Positions 1 to 6,421 of a stretch of DNA of 64,000 nucleotides are shown piece by piece. Every line of letters begins with the position of its first letter. Positions within the stretch are counted from its first letter, which is position 1. The stretch is from assembly GCF_000373645.1 (NCBI RefSeq), contig NZ_KB892035.1:186001-250000 (forward strand), given 5' to 3'. The notes under the pieces are model-generated. The model was given only the letters and a program-made list of their open reading frames with translations. It did no database searches and was not told the DNA's origin. The stretch is from Streptomyces sp. ATexAB-D23. Lineage in GTDB: Bacteria; Actinomycetota; Actinomycetes; Streptomycetales; Streptomycetaceae. A program made the translations under genes and the position numbers.

Positions 1-872
1 TCGGCGTCCAGGTCGAAGAGGCGGCGCAGCCGCTGCACCGCCGTGGTCAGGTCGCGCAGGTCGGTGAGGTGGATGCGGGCGTCCAGCCAGTTCCCGGCGG
101 ACCGCTCGTCCACGGAGGCGACGGCGCTGCCGTACGGGAGGCGCAGCGTGCGCCGGTAGGTGCGGGCCCCGGGCTCTCCGCAGACCTCCTCGACGCGGGC
201 GACGGTACCGGCGGCGAGCAGGTCGAAGACGTCGCCGGCCGCGTACGGGCCGCGGTGGGCGAGGCGGAGCGGGATGCCGGCCGTGCGGGCCTCCCGGGCG
301 GCCGCGCCGAGCCCGGTCCCGGCCTCGGTGCGCAGGGCGCTCGGGGTACGGGCGTAGATCTGCCGGACGGTGTCGTTGAACTGCCTGAGGCTTCCGAAAC
401 CGGCCGCGAAGGCGATCTCGGTGACGGGCAGCGCGGTGGTCTGGAGCAGGACCCGGGCGGTGTGCGCGCGCTGCGCGCGGGCCAGGGCCACGGGCCCCGC
501 GCCGAGTTCGGCGTTGAGCTGGCGCTGCACCTGGCGGGAGCTGTAGCCGAGCCGGTGGGCGAGGCCGGGGACGCCTTCCCGGTCCACCACACCGTCACCG
601 ATCATGCGCATGGCGCGCCCGACCACATCGGCCCGTACGTTCCACTCGGCGGAGCCGGGGACGGCGTCCGGGCGGCAGCGGCGGCACGCCCGGAAGCCGT
701 TGCCCTGGGCGGCCGCCGCTGTCGGGTAGAAGCGGATGTTCTTCCGCTTGGGCGTGACGGCGGGGCAGCTCGGCCGGCAGTAGATGCCGGTCGTCTCGAC
801 GGCGAAGAAGAACTCGCCGTCGAAACGCGCGTCGCGGCTGCTCACCGCCTCGTACCTGGTCTCTTCGTCCAT
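1..872 (-). CDS. alkA: Ada-AlkA DNA alkylation repair protein (3' end cut by window)
   Basis: Bifunctional sensor and repair protein of the alkylated-DNA response. The N-terminal Ada-type zinc domain (about residues 1-80) has the four ligand cysteines C32, C36, C63 and C66 (motifs CRPSC and CRRC) and the typical run ETTGIYCRPSCPA. An AraC-type helix-turn-helix follows (about 90-180), then the start of the AlkA N-terminal domain (from about 195). The glycosylase catalytic domain is expected beyond the left edge. It should accept methyl groups from DNA phosphotriesters, activate repair genes and excise 3-methyladenine. The start is the ATG at 872; 290 codons are visible and the frame is open to base 1. 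The fusion of Ada sensor with AlkA rather than with Ogt is common in actinobacteria. Confidence 0.9.
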   Translation of the reverse strand, partial: MDEETRYEAVSSRDARFDGEFFFAVETTGIYCRPSCPAVTPKRKNIRFYPTAAAAQGNGFRACRRCRPDAVPGSAEWNVRADVVGRAMRMIGDGVVDREGVPGLAHRLGYSSRQVQRQLNAELGAGPVALARAQRAHTARVLLQTTALPVTEIAFAAGFGSLRQFNDTVRQIYARTPSALRTEAGTGLGAAAREARTAGIPLRLAHRGPYAAGDVFDLLAAGTVARVEEVCGEPGARTYRRTLRLPYGSAVASVDERSAGNWLDARIHLTDLRDLTTAVQRLRRLFDLDA

Positions 873-954
873 CACACCGTCCAGTGTGCGCCCGCCGGGA
901 CGTGCTCACTCGCGGTTTTCGGACGTCGACCAGGTCGCCGCGGACACGGCCCGG

Positions 955-2175
955 CTACCGGATCCGGCCGCGCTTGGCCTCCATCGCGGCCCGGCCCTCG
1001 GCCCCCTTGCGCTTCCAGTCCCGCCGCATCTCGGCCCGGACGCGGGCATCGGTCTTGGCGACGATGCGCTGGTTCTCGCGCAGCAGCTTGCGGTAGCTGT
1101 CGAAGCGACGCTCGGGCAGTGTGCCGTCCTCGATCGCGGCCAGTACCGCGCATCCGGGCTCCGCCTCGTGGGCGCAGTCGTGGAACCGGCAGTCCTCGGC
1201 CAGCTCCTCAATCTCGGAGAAGACCTGCCCGACCCCGACGCCCGCGTCCCACAGGCCGACCCCGCGCAGGCCGGGGGTGTCGATCAGGACCCCGCCCGAC
1301 GGCAGGACGAGCAGGTTGCGGGTCGTGGTGGTGTGCCGGCCCTTGCCGTCGACGTCCCGGGCGGCCCGCACCTCCATCACGTCCCTGCCGAGCAGCGTGT
1401 TGGCGAGGGTGGACTTGCCCGCGCCGGAGGCTCCCAGGAGCACGCTCGTACCGCCGGAGACGATCGCCGAGAACACGTCGACGCCCTCCCCGGTGGCGGA
1501 GCTGACCGGCAGCACCTGCACCCCGGGAGCGATGTGCTCGATGTCCTGGACGAGGTGGGAGAGGGTGACCGCGTCCGGGACCAGGTCGGCCTTGGTCAGG
1601 ACGACGAGCGGTTCGGCGTACCGTTCCCCGGCCCCGGTGGCGTCGCCGAGCAGCGCGTCGCCGCCGGCGCTAGACATGGCCAGGGCGAGGAAGCGCTCGA
1701 CCCGGCCCAGGTCCAGCTCCACGGCCAGCGAGACGCAGATCGCGATGTGATCGATGTTGGTGGCCAGCACCTGGCCCTCGGAACGCTTGGACGAGGTGGA
1801 GCGGACGAAGGCGGTGCGCCGCGGCAGCAGCGTACGGACGAACCGCGGGTCGCCGGCGGCGTCCACGGCGGCCCAGTCACCGGTGCAGATGATCCGCATC
1901 GGGTCACGGGGCACGACGAACGCGGTGTCCGCCCAGACCGTGCCCTGCGGGGTGACGATGTCGCACCGGCCCCGGTCCACCCGCACCACACGGCCGGGCA
2001 CCAGCCCCTGGGCGGCGTACGGGGCGAACTCGGCCGCCCAGTCGTCGTCCCAGCCGTACGCGGCCAGCGGATGCGAGGCGGAGGAAGAGGAGGTGGAGGA
2101 AGAGGAGAAGGAAGAAAGGGAGGAGGACGGGAAAGACAAGGGAAACCCTTCACAGGGTGGCCCGGCGGTGCGCAC
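955..2175 (-). CDS. rsgA: Ribosome small subunit-dependent GTPase RsgA (YjeQ)
   Basis: Circularly permuted GTPase that checks late 30S ribosome assembly. The order of motifs is that of the family: an OB-fold (about residues 55-120), G4 motif TKAD (194-197), Walker A GASGAGKST (248-256), switch residues TTTTR, G3 DTPG (299-302), and a C-terminal zinc knuckle with C329, H332, C334, H336 and C342. The start is uncertain. The longest reading begins at a GTG (2175) and adds an unusual Ser-only stretch at residues 17-33. An in-frame TTG about 12 codons later is preceded by GAAGGG and could serve instead. The 296 bases upstream hold no gene. Confidence 0.93.
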   Translation of the reverse strand: MRTAGPPCEGFPLSFPSSSLSSFSSSSTSSSSASHPLAAYGWDDDWAAEFAPYAAQGLVPGRVVRVDRGRCDIVTPQGTVWADTAFVVPRDPMRIICTGDWAAVDAAGDPRFVRTLLPRRTAFVRSTSSKRSEGQVLATNIDHIAICVSLAVELDLGRVERFLALAMSSAGGDALLGDATGAGERYAEPLVVLTKADLVPDAVTLSHLVQDIEHIAPGVQVLPVSSATGEGVDVFSAIVSGGTSVLLGASGAGKSTLANTLLGRDVMEVRAARDVDGKGRHTTTTRNLLVLPSGGVLIDTPGLRGVGLWDAGVGVGQVFSEIEELAEDCRFHDCAHEAEPGCAVLAAIEDGTLPERRFDSYRKLLRENQRIVAKTDARVRAEMRRDWKRKGAEGRAAMEAKRGRIR

Positions 2176-2471
2176 GTCGGCGCGAAGAGGTCCCGAAGGA
2201 GGAGGTCAGCCGGTGGCCACGGGGGTGGGAACAGGGAACTTCGGCTCGTGGGCAGCGCCCACCACAACGACCGTCGCCAATGTCCTCACCTCCGCACTCT
2301 TGCGTGTCCGGCACCGGCAGCCTGCCCGCCGTCCGTCTCGCCGCACACGATATCCCCGGTCCTCCGGCGGCTCAACGCATTATTCGGCCCGGTCCGAGTT
2401 GCCACCGGTCATCCCTCGATCGGGTGATACGCATGGAGTTCGACCGGTCACGGGCGGTTAGGGTGCCGGAC

Positions 2472-2972
2472 ATGACCTCCCCCCAGACAGCCACCGGCAC
2501 GTTCACCCAGGCCCAGTTGGGCACCCTCACCCTGATCGGCTGGAGCGGCGAATACCAGCAGAGCGGCCGTGACGCCGCCTTCCTGCTCGCCTACTCGCTG
2601 GGCGACGGATCGGACGGCCCGGCGGCCGGCGAGCACGCCATGCACCTGGCGCTGCGGCGCAGCGGGCTCACCGTCGGCGGCGCCCCGGTGCGCGCCGACG
2701 AGACGCCCGGTCTGCCCGTGAAGCTCCTCGTCCAGGCCGGCCAGGCGGTCCTGACGCTGCCCCACTTCACCGCGCAGTACCCGGTGCCGCCCGAGTGGCT
2801 GGCGGCGGCGCGCGAACAGGGCGAGGTGCACGCGATGTTCGCCACCCGCCCGTGGCCGCAGGGCGCCCCCGGCCTCCCGATCGGCGAGGCTGAGCTGCGG
2901 GCCTACGCCGGCGACCCGGAGGTCATCGCGACCTCGGCCCACTGCGTCCTCCCGGTCCGCAGCCTCGGCTGA
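2472..2972 (+). CDS. DUF5949 family protein
   Basis: A 166-residue cytoplasmic protein of a Streptomyces-type family of unknown function. The start TFTQAQLGTLTLIGWSGE and the ending SAHC.LPVRSLG are the parts I recognise. There is no signal peptide or membrane segment. The start is the ATG at 2472. It has no Shine-Dalgarno sequence, but a -10-like TTAGGGT ends 7 bases before the ATG, which points to a leaderless transcript. It ends in front of a strong hairpin. No function can be inferred from the neighbours. Confidence 0.8.
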   Translation: MTSPQTATGTFTQAQLGTLTLIGWSGEYQQSGRDAAFLLAYSLGDGSDGPAAGEHAMHLALRRSGLTVGGAPVRADETPGLPVKLLVQAGQAVLTLPHFTAQYPVPPEWLAAAREQGEVHAMFATRPWPQGAPGLPIGEAELRAYAGDPEVIATSAHCVLPVRSLG

Positions 2973-2989
2973 ACTCCGGCCCCGTCGAA

Positions 2990-3022
2990 GAGGCCCACCA
3001 CCCGCGAAGGGTGGTGGGCCTC
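2990..3022 (+). terminator. Strong hairpin terminator after the DUF5949 gene
   Basis: Perfect 14-bp stem (2990-3003 paired with 3009-3022, arm GAGGCCCACCACCC) with a 5-base loop, 18 bases after the stop codon. There is no U-tract, as usual in Streptomyces. It lies between convergent genes and may act in both directions. Confidence 0.8.
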
Positions 3023-3066
3023 GGTCATGCCGGGTGTACACACACGTCGCACAGGACGGACGACGC

Positions 3067-3101
3067 GCGGCGGGCGGCCCGGAGGCCGGACCGCCCGCCG
3101 C
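3067..3101 (-). terminator. Hairpin after the first rodlin gene
   Basis: An 11-bp stem (GCGGCGGGCGG at 3067-3077 paired with 3091-3101) with further pairing inside the loop, 13 bases beyond the rodlin stop codon on the minus strand. Confidence 0.65.
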
Positions 3102-3113
3102 AGGTGTACGGAA

Positions 3114-3527
3114 TCAGTTGTTGCCGATGCCGTTCCCGGAGAGGACCGGGATGTCGTCCACCAGGTGGGACAGAGGCTCGTCGCCCTTGGCCTGGGTGGA
3201 GTTGTCGGCGCACTGCTGGTTCTGCGGGCTGGACAGGACATTGACGTCCTGGACCGCGACGGGAACGAGCAGGCCCACGAGGGAACCCACGTTGGCCTTG
3301 ACCGGGGCACCCACGCACAGCTTGTTCAGCGAGCCCTGGATGAGCTGCGCCTGCGGGCTGCCGTCGCCCCGGGTCACGCTGTTGCCGAACGAGCTGGCGG
3401 CGCCGTTGCCGTTGACCGACGTCGTGCCCCCGTCGTTACCGATCGCCATGGCCGCGGGGGCCGCGGCGGCGGACAGACCGACCAGGGACACGGCCACAGC
3501 CGCGCCGGCCATCATCTTCTTCATCAC
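3114..3527 (-). CDS. rdl: Rodlin (copy 1)
   Basis: Secreted surface protein of aerial hyphae and spores. Rodlins align chaplin amyloid fibrils into the paired rodlets of the outer surface. The 137-residue protein has a Sec signal peptide (about 1-28, cleavage after APAAMA), then the rodlin hallmarks IGNDGGT, NGNGA..SFGNS, GDGSPQ, QGSLNK.C, V.VQDVNVLSSPQNQQC and NSTQAKGDEPLSHL, with conserved cysteines. The start is a GTG immediately followed by ATG, preceded by AAAGGTG. It is a single-gene unit with its own promoter and hairpin. It is one of three paralogues here and is closest to the other two in the C-terminal half. Confidence 0.94.
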   Translation of the reverse strand: MMKKMMAGAAVAVSLVGLSAAAAPAAMAIGNDGGTTSVNGNGAASSFGNSVTRGDGSPQAQLIQGSLNKLCVGAPVKANVGSLVGLLVPVAVQDVNVLSSPQNQQCADNSTQAKGDEPLSHLVDDIPVLSGNGIGNN

Positions 3528-3566
3528 GCTTCACCTTTCGGAGCGTTCCGTTCTGGAACGTACTGA

Positions 3567-3594
3567 TCAACACCGTGCGGACGTTTCGGTTCCG
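3567..3594 (-). promoter_or_regulatory. Sigma-BldN-like promoter of rodlin copy 1
   Basis: Read on the minus strand: -35 CGGAAC, 16-bp spacer, -10 TGTTGA, 40 bases upstream of the start codon. The consensus I recall for sigma-BldN is CGTAAC-N16-CGTTGA. The same arrangement and spacing occurs at the other two rodlin genes, and the base run GATCAGTACG follows the -10. A conserved block, CCATTTGAGTG on the coding strand (3601-3611), lies exactly 6 bp upstream of the -35. Confidence 0.7.
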
Positions 3595-3643
3595 CTGATC
3601 CACTCAAATGGGTTCGATCCCGCATGAGTTCGACGGGCTTCCG

Positions 3644-3823
3644 TTACCTTCGGCCCGCCTCGCCGGAGCTTCGCGCCGCGGGCACGAACCCGCCCGCACG
3701 GGAGAGGCCGGGCGCCTCGCGCTCCTCCACGACCGGACCGGCCCGTGCGGCCCGCCAGTCGGCGAGGAGCCGGTCGTAGATCGGGGTGGAGCCTTCGGGG
3801 TGCCGGCTGTCGTGCTGGTCCAT
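3644..3823 (-). CDS. Small hypothetical protein (59 aa), probably leaderless
   Basis: A 59-codon reading frame from ATG (3823) to TAA, starting MDQHDSRHPEGSTPIYDRLL and rich in Arg, Ala and Glu, with no signal peptide or membrane segment. The block TPIYDRLLADWRAA resembles small actinomycete proteins of unknown function that I recall only vaguely. A -10-like TAGGGC lies 6-7 bases before the ATG, which fits a leaderless mRNA. It sits in the 517-base gap between two rodlin genes and shares their orientation. The rodlin 1 promoter lies just downstream of its stop. Coding status is inferred, not proven. Confidence 0.55.
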   Translation of the reverse strand: MDQHDSRHPEGSTPIYDRLLADWRAARAGPVVEEREAPGLSRAGGFVPAARSSGEAGRR

Positions 3824-4044
3824 GAGGAGGCCCTACCCGTTACGGCGGAGACCGGCCTCCCCGGCTGCGGCAACCGGCCTAAGGGCTGTCCCGTACGGGC
3901 GGCCGGAGGGCCACCGCGTCCGGGCGCGCGCGTGGGGCCGGCGGGTCGGGGCGGCCGGCGATGCGGCTGCTCGGGCCCACCGGCCCCACAGGTGCGTCAG
4001 GAAGGGCGTGGCACTCGGGGAACTACCCGTGTGTCAGGACCCGT

Positions 4045-4455
4045 TCAGTTGTTGCCTGCACCGTTGCCCGAGAGGATCGGGATGTCGTCCAGGATGTGCG
4101 AGAGGGCCTCGTCGCCCTTGGCCTGGGTGGAGTTCTCGGTGCACTGCTGGTTCTGCGGCGAGGACAGGACGTTGATGTCCTGGACCGCGACCGGGATGAG
4201 ACCGAGGACCGAACCGACGTTGGCCTTGGCCGGCAGGGCGATGCAGGGCTTGTTGAGCGAGCCCTGGATGAGCGCGAACTGCGGGCTCCAGTCGCCGTGG
4301 GTGGCGGAGTTGCCGTACGACTGCATGGCGCCGTTGCCGTTGACCGTCGTGGTGCCCTGGTCGTTGCCGATGGCCATGGCCCCCGGGGCGACGGCGGCGG
4401 AAACGCCGACGATCGATGCGGCAACGGCTGCCGAGGCCATCATCTTCTTGATCAT
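4045..4455 (-). CDS. rdl: Rodlin (copy 2)
   Basis: A 136-residue secreted rodlin. The signal peptide MIKKMMASAAVAASIVGVSA ends in APGAMA, followed by IGNDQGTTTVNGNGAM. The C-terminal half is nearly the same as in the two sister copies (VAVQDINVLSSPQNQQC and NSTQAKGDEALSHIL). The ATG at 4455 was chosen because AGAAGGGC lies 6-12 bases upstream; a longer frame open to 4545 would destroy the signal peptide. Its role is in organising chaplin fibrils on the aerial surface. It has its own BldN-like promoter and an upstream triple repeat not seen at the other copies. Confidence 0.94.
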   Translation of the reverse strand: MIKKMMASAAVAASIVGVSAAVAPGAMAIGNDQGTTTVNGNGAMQSYGNSATHGDWSPQFALIQGSLNKPCIALPAKANVGSVLGLIPVAVQDINVLSSPQNQQCTENSTQAKGDEALSHILDDIPILSGNGAGNN

Positions 4456-4508
4456 GAAACTGCCCTTCTGGTTTTCTCTGTGTTGCCCGCCGGTGCCGAG
4501 CGCACTGA

Positions 4509-4536
4509 TCAACTCGGTGCGGCGGGAATGGTTGTG
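4509..4536 (-). promoter_or_regulatory. Sigma-BldN-like promoter of rodlin copy 2
   Basis: On the minus strand: -35 CACAAC, 16-bp spacer, -10 AGTTGA followed by TCAGTGCG, 54 bases upstream of the ATG. Spacing and -10 context match the other two rodlin promoters. The motif CCTTTCGAGTG (4543-4553) lies 6 bp upstream of the -35. Confidence 0.7.
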
Positions 4537-4542
4537 GCACGT

Positions 4543-4599
4543 CACTCGAAAGGTGCGCGCACAGTCGAAAGGTGCGTACGCACTCGAACGGCGCGGGTG
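4543..4599. repeat. Three tandem 19-bp repeats upstream of rodlin copy 2
   Basis: Units at 4543-4561, 4562-4580 and 4581-4599. The plus-strand core is CACTCGAAAGGTGCG, with one difference in the second unit and three in the third. The promoter-proximal unit contains the motif found once at the same place in the other two rodlin promoters. The array may be a multiplied activator site; a period of 19 bp is just under two helical turns. Confidence 0.75.
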
Positions 4600-4621
4600 C
4601 CACGGCGCCGTGGTGGCGGGG

Positions 4622-4912
4622 TCAGCGGGCGAGCGGGAGGCCGCCCAGCAGGGGCGCCGCGTCCTTCGCCGCTCCGGTGGCCTGGTCGGCGACCTTGGTG
4701 ACGGTCCCGTTCCGGTGCAGGCTGTCGGCGGCGCCGCTGACGGTGTCGAGGACCGGGTCGACCGCCTGCGGGGCGGCCTCCACCACCTGGTTGACGCCTG
4801 AGTCGAGGCTGAAGCTGGGGGCCGTGGGCGTGGTGACGGCGAAGGCGGGGGCAGCCGTACCGAGCGCGACCACGGAACCGGCGACGAGCGCGGCGGACTT
4901 CGCGTACTTCAC
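4622..4912 (-). CDS. Small secreted protein of the chaplin/rodlin island
   Basis: A 96-residue protein with a Sec signal peptide whose opening (MKYAKSAALVAGSVVALGTA, cleavage after APAFA) closely resembles that of the short chaplin next to it. The mature part is Ala/Val/Asp-rich and predicted helical (NQVVEAAPQAVDPVLDTVSGAADS), with no cysteine and no chaplin domain. The start is a GTG (4912) with GAAGGGA upstream. It is flanked by rodlin and chaplin genes in the same orientation. A role in the spore or aerial surface is inferred from position and shared secretion signal; I do not recognise a characterised homologue. Confidence 0.8.
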   Translation of the reverse strand: MKYAKSAALVAGSVVALGTAAPAFAVTTPTAPSFSLDSGVNQVVEAAPQAVDPVLDTVSGAADSLHRNGTVTKVADQATGAAKDAAPLLGGLPLAR

Positions 4913-5072
4913 TTTCGGGTTCCCTTCTTGCAGCGGCGTCTGTTTCGGTCGCGTCCCCGCGCCGCACGAGCCTTCTTTAGCCGTGACTTCTGCCGCTTTC
5001 CCACTGACTAACGACGCGATCGCGGCCGGGCAACTGGGCGGGCCGGTCTTTCTCGGAATCCCGACCGCACGG

Positions 5073-5111
5073 GAAAGCCCCGGAGCGCGGGGAGTGCGAT
5101 CCGGGGCTTTC
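5073..5111 (-). terminator. Terminator of the short chaplin gene
   Basis: Perfect 12-bp stem (5073-5084 paired with 5100-5111, arm GAAAGCCCCGGA) about 30 bases beyond the chaplin stop codon on the minus strand. The loop contains a smaller internal pairing. Confidence 0.75.
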
Positions 5112-5139
5112 TGCGCCGAAAGGAGTTCGGCGGGATGAA

Positions 5140-5373
5140 TCAGAGGTTGGCGCAGCCGTTGCCGAAGGCCGGGTTCAGCAGGCCGATGACGCTGATGGTG
5201 TTGCCACAGACGTTGACCGGGATGTGAATCGGAGCCTGGACGACGTTGCCGGAGAGGACGCCCGGGGAGTTGACGGCGGCACCTTCGGCACCGGAGTCGG
5301 CGAAGGCCGGGGCGGCGGCACCCATGGCCATGAGCGTACCGGCGGCGACGGCGGCGATCTTGGTGTACTTCAC
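5140..5373 (-). CDS. chp: Short chaplin
   Basis: A 77-residue secreted amyloid-forming surfactant that coats aerial hyphae. Signal peptide residues 1-25 end in APAFA; one chaplin domain follows with the family core GAAVNSPGVLSGN..Q.P.HIPVNVCGNT..V.GLLNPAFGN.C and the two conserved cysteines that form a disulfide. This is the two-Cys ChpD/F/G/H type, not the Cys-less ChpE type. The GTG at 5373 has GAAAGGG upstream. It is transcribed alone: hairpins lie on both sides and about 290 bases separate it from the rodlin gene upstream. Confidence 0.94.
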   Translation of the reverse strand: MKYTKIAAVAAGTLMAMGAAAPAFADSGAEGAAVNSPGVLSGNVVQAPIHIPVNVCGNTISVIGLLNPAFGNGCANL

Positions 5374-5445
5374 TTGAGACCCTTTCTTCGGCGGGGTCCG
5401 GAGCGGCCACGGCTTTCGTGCCGCACGAGCGCGGATCTGATCGCT

Positions 5446-5471
5446 CGTAACCCCACCTTGTCATTCGTAAC
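5446..5471. promoter_or_regulatory. Direct repeat of TCGTAAC upstream of the short chaplin
   Basis: TCGTAAC occurs at 5445-5451 and again at 5465-5471, exactly 20 bp apart, 72-98 bases upstream of the chaplin start codon. Directly repeated GTAAC elements fit a response-regulator site; MtrA is a candidate because it is known to act on chaplin and rodlin genes. The assignment is speculative. Confidence 0.4.
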
Positions 5472-5554
5472 GATTTCGGACGGTATGCGAAACTCTTCGA
5501 CGCGAAGATTCCGCCAAGACCGCCCGAATGGTGCAGCTTCGTTCAGCACACGGT

Positions 5555-5588
5555 GCGACCGGCGGAATCAGCCGATTCCGCCGGTCGC
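5555..5588 (-). terminator. Second hairpin after rodlin copy 3
   Basis: Perfect 15-bp stem (5555-5569 with 5574-5588, arm GCGACCGGCGGAATC) and a 4-base loop. With the hairpin at 5605-5649 it forms a double terminator that isolates the rodlin transcript from the chaplin gene. Confidence 0.75.
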
Positions 5589-5604
5589 GTGCGGAGGGCA
5601 GCAA

Positions 5605-5649
5605 CAGGCCCGGCCCGCTCGGAGGAGGAACGCCGACGGGCCGGGCCTG
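5605..5649 (-). terminator. First hairpin after rodlin copy 3
   Basis: A 13-bp stem (CAGGCCCGGCCCG at 5605-5617 with 5637-5649) starting 12 bases after the rodlin stop codon. Confidence 0.75.
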
Positions 5650-5661
5650 GTGACGGCCGGA

Positions 5662-6063
5662 TCAGCTGTTGCCGGCGCCGTTGCCCGACAGGACCGGGAT
5701 CCCCGACAGGATGTGCGACAGCGGCTCGTCGCCCTTGGCCTGGGTGGAGTTCTCGGTGCACTGCTGGTTCTGCGGGCTGGACAGGACGTTGACGTCCTGG
5801 ACCGCGATCGGGATGAGACCGATGAGCGAACCGACGTTGGCCTTGAGCGGCAGGCCGACGCAGGGCTTGTTCAGCGAGCCCTGGACCAGGTCGAACTGCG
5901 GGCTGCCGTCACCGTGCGTCTCGGCGTTGCCGAACGACTGCGAGGCGCCGTTGCCGTTCACGGAGGTCGTGCCGCCGTCGTTGCCGATGGCCATCGCCTG
6001 CGCGGCGCCGAGACCGAGGATGGAGGCGGCGACGGCGCCCGTAGCCAGGACCTTCTTGATCAC
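5662..6063 (-). CDS. rdl: Rodlin (copy 3)
   Basis: A 133-residue secreted rodlin with signal peptide about 1-25 (ending AQAMA) and the family blocks IGNDGGTTSVNGNGASQSFGN, HGDGSPQFDLVQGSLNKPC and QDVNVLSSPQNQQC. The start is a GTG (6063) read as Met, supported by GAAGGG 8 bases upstream and by alignment of VIKK with MIKK of copy 2; the longer frame to 6141 would bury the signal peptide. It is divergent from the long chaplin gene, with 358 bases of shared upstream DNA. Confidence 0.94.
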   Translation of the reverse strand: MIKKVLATGAVAASILGLGAAQAMAIGNDGGTTSVNGNGASQSFGNAETHGDGSPQFDLVQGSLNKPCVGLPLKANVGSLIGLIPIAVQDVNVLSSPQNQQCTENSTQAKGDEPLSHILSGIPVLSGNGAGNS

Positions 6064-6108
6064 GATGAACCCTTCTCGTACTGGAAGCCCCGTACCGGAG
6101 CGCCCTGC

Positions 6109-6136
6109 CCAACTCGCTCCCGGACGTTTGGTTATC
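6109..6136 (-). promoter_or_regulatory. Sigma-BldN-like promoter of rodlin copy 3
   Basis: On the minus strand: -35 GATAAC, 16-bp spacer, -10 AGTTGG followed by GCAG, 46 bases upstream of the start codon. The motif GCATTCGGGTG (6143-6153) lies 6 bp upstream of the -35, as at the other two copies. Confidence 0.62.
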
Positions 6137-6265
6137 GCCATTCACCCGAATGCCGGGAAGTGGCGGACGCCCGTGCGAAGGCGATCGAGACATACTGACG
6201 GAAATCGACAACACAACCCCTGCGGGTCCCTCGCACGGGTGGTCACAGGAAATTCACTGGTTTCA

Positions 6266-6293
6266 CGTTTCTCACGCACCCAGGCGTCGTTAT
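6266..6293 (+). promoter_or_regulatory. Candidate promoter of the long chaplin
   Basis: CGTTTC-N16-CGTTAT, matching CGTAAC-N16-CGTTGA at 4 of 6 positions in each hexamer, about 130 bases upstream of the ATG. It is weaker than the rodlin promoters. The rest of the 358-base rodlin-chaplin gap shows no gene. Confidence 0.35.
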
Positions 6294-6421
6294 GGGTGTT
6301 GTCAAGCTCGCCCGCCGGAAGTCTCACCCAGCACCACGGTCGGACCCGACGGCTGCTGCACCGCCTGATGTATGAACTGCGGGCCGCGTGTCCGCGAGAA
6401 ATGTCCCGAGGAAGGGCTCCA

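Noticed and set aside
47..1505. Long open frames on the plus strand opposite the Ada-AlkA and RsgA genes
   Set aside because: They lie opposite well-recognised genes, have Gly/Arg/Ala-rich low-complexity translations and no known motifs. High GC content makes long antisense frames expected.
3604..3873. 89-codon minus-strand frame between rodlins
   Set aside because: It overlaps the 59-codon frame starting at 3823 in another phase, has Ser/Pro/Arg-rich shadow-type composition and no promoter or ribosome-binding site.
5445..5471. Sigma-BldN promoter for the short chaplin using CGTAAC
   Set aside because: The two CGTAAC hexamers point away from the chaplin gene, and no CGTTGA-like -10 lies 16 bp from them on the coding strand.
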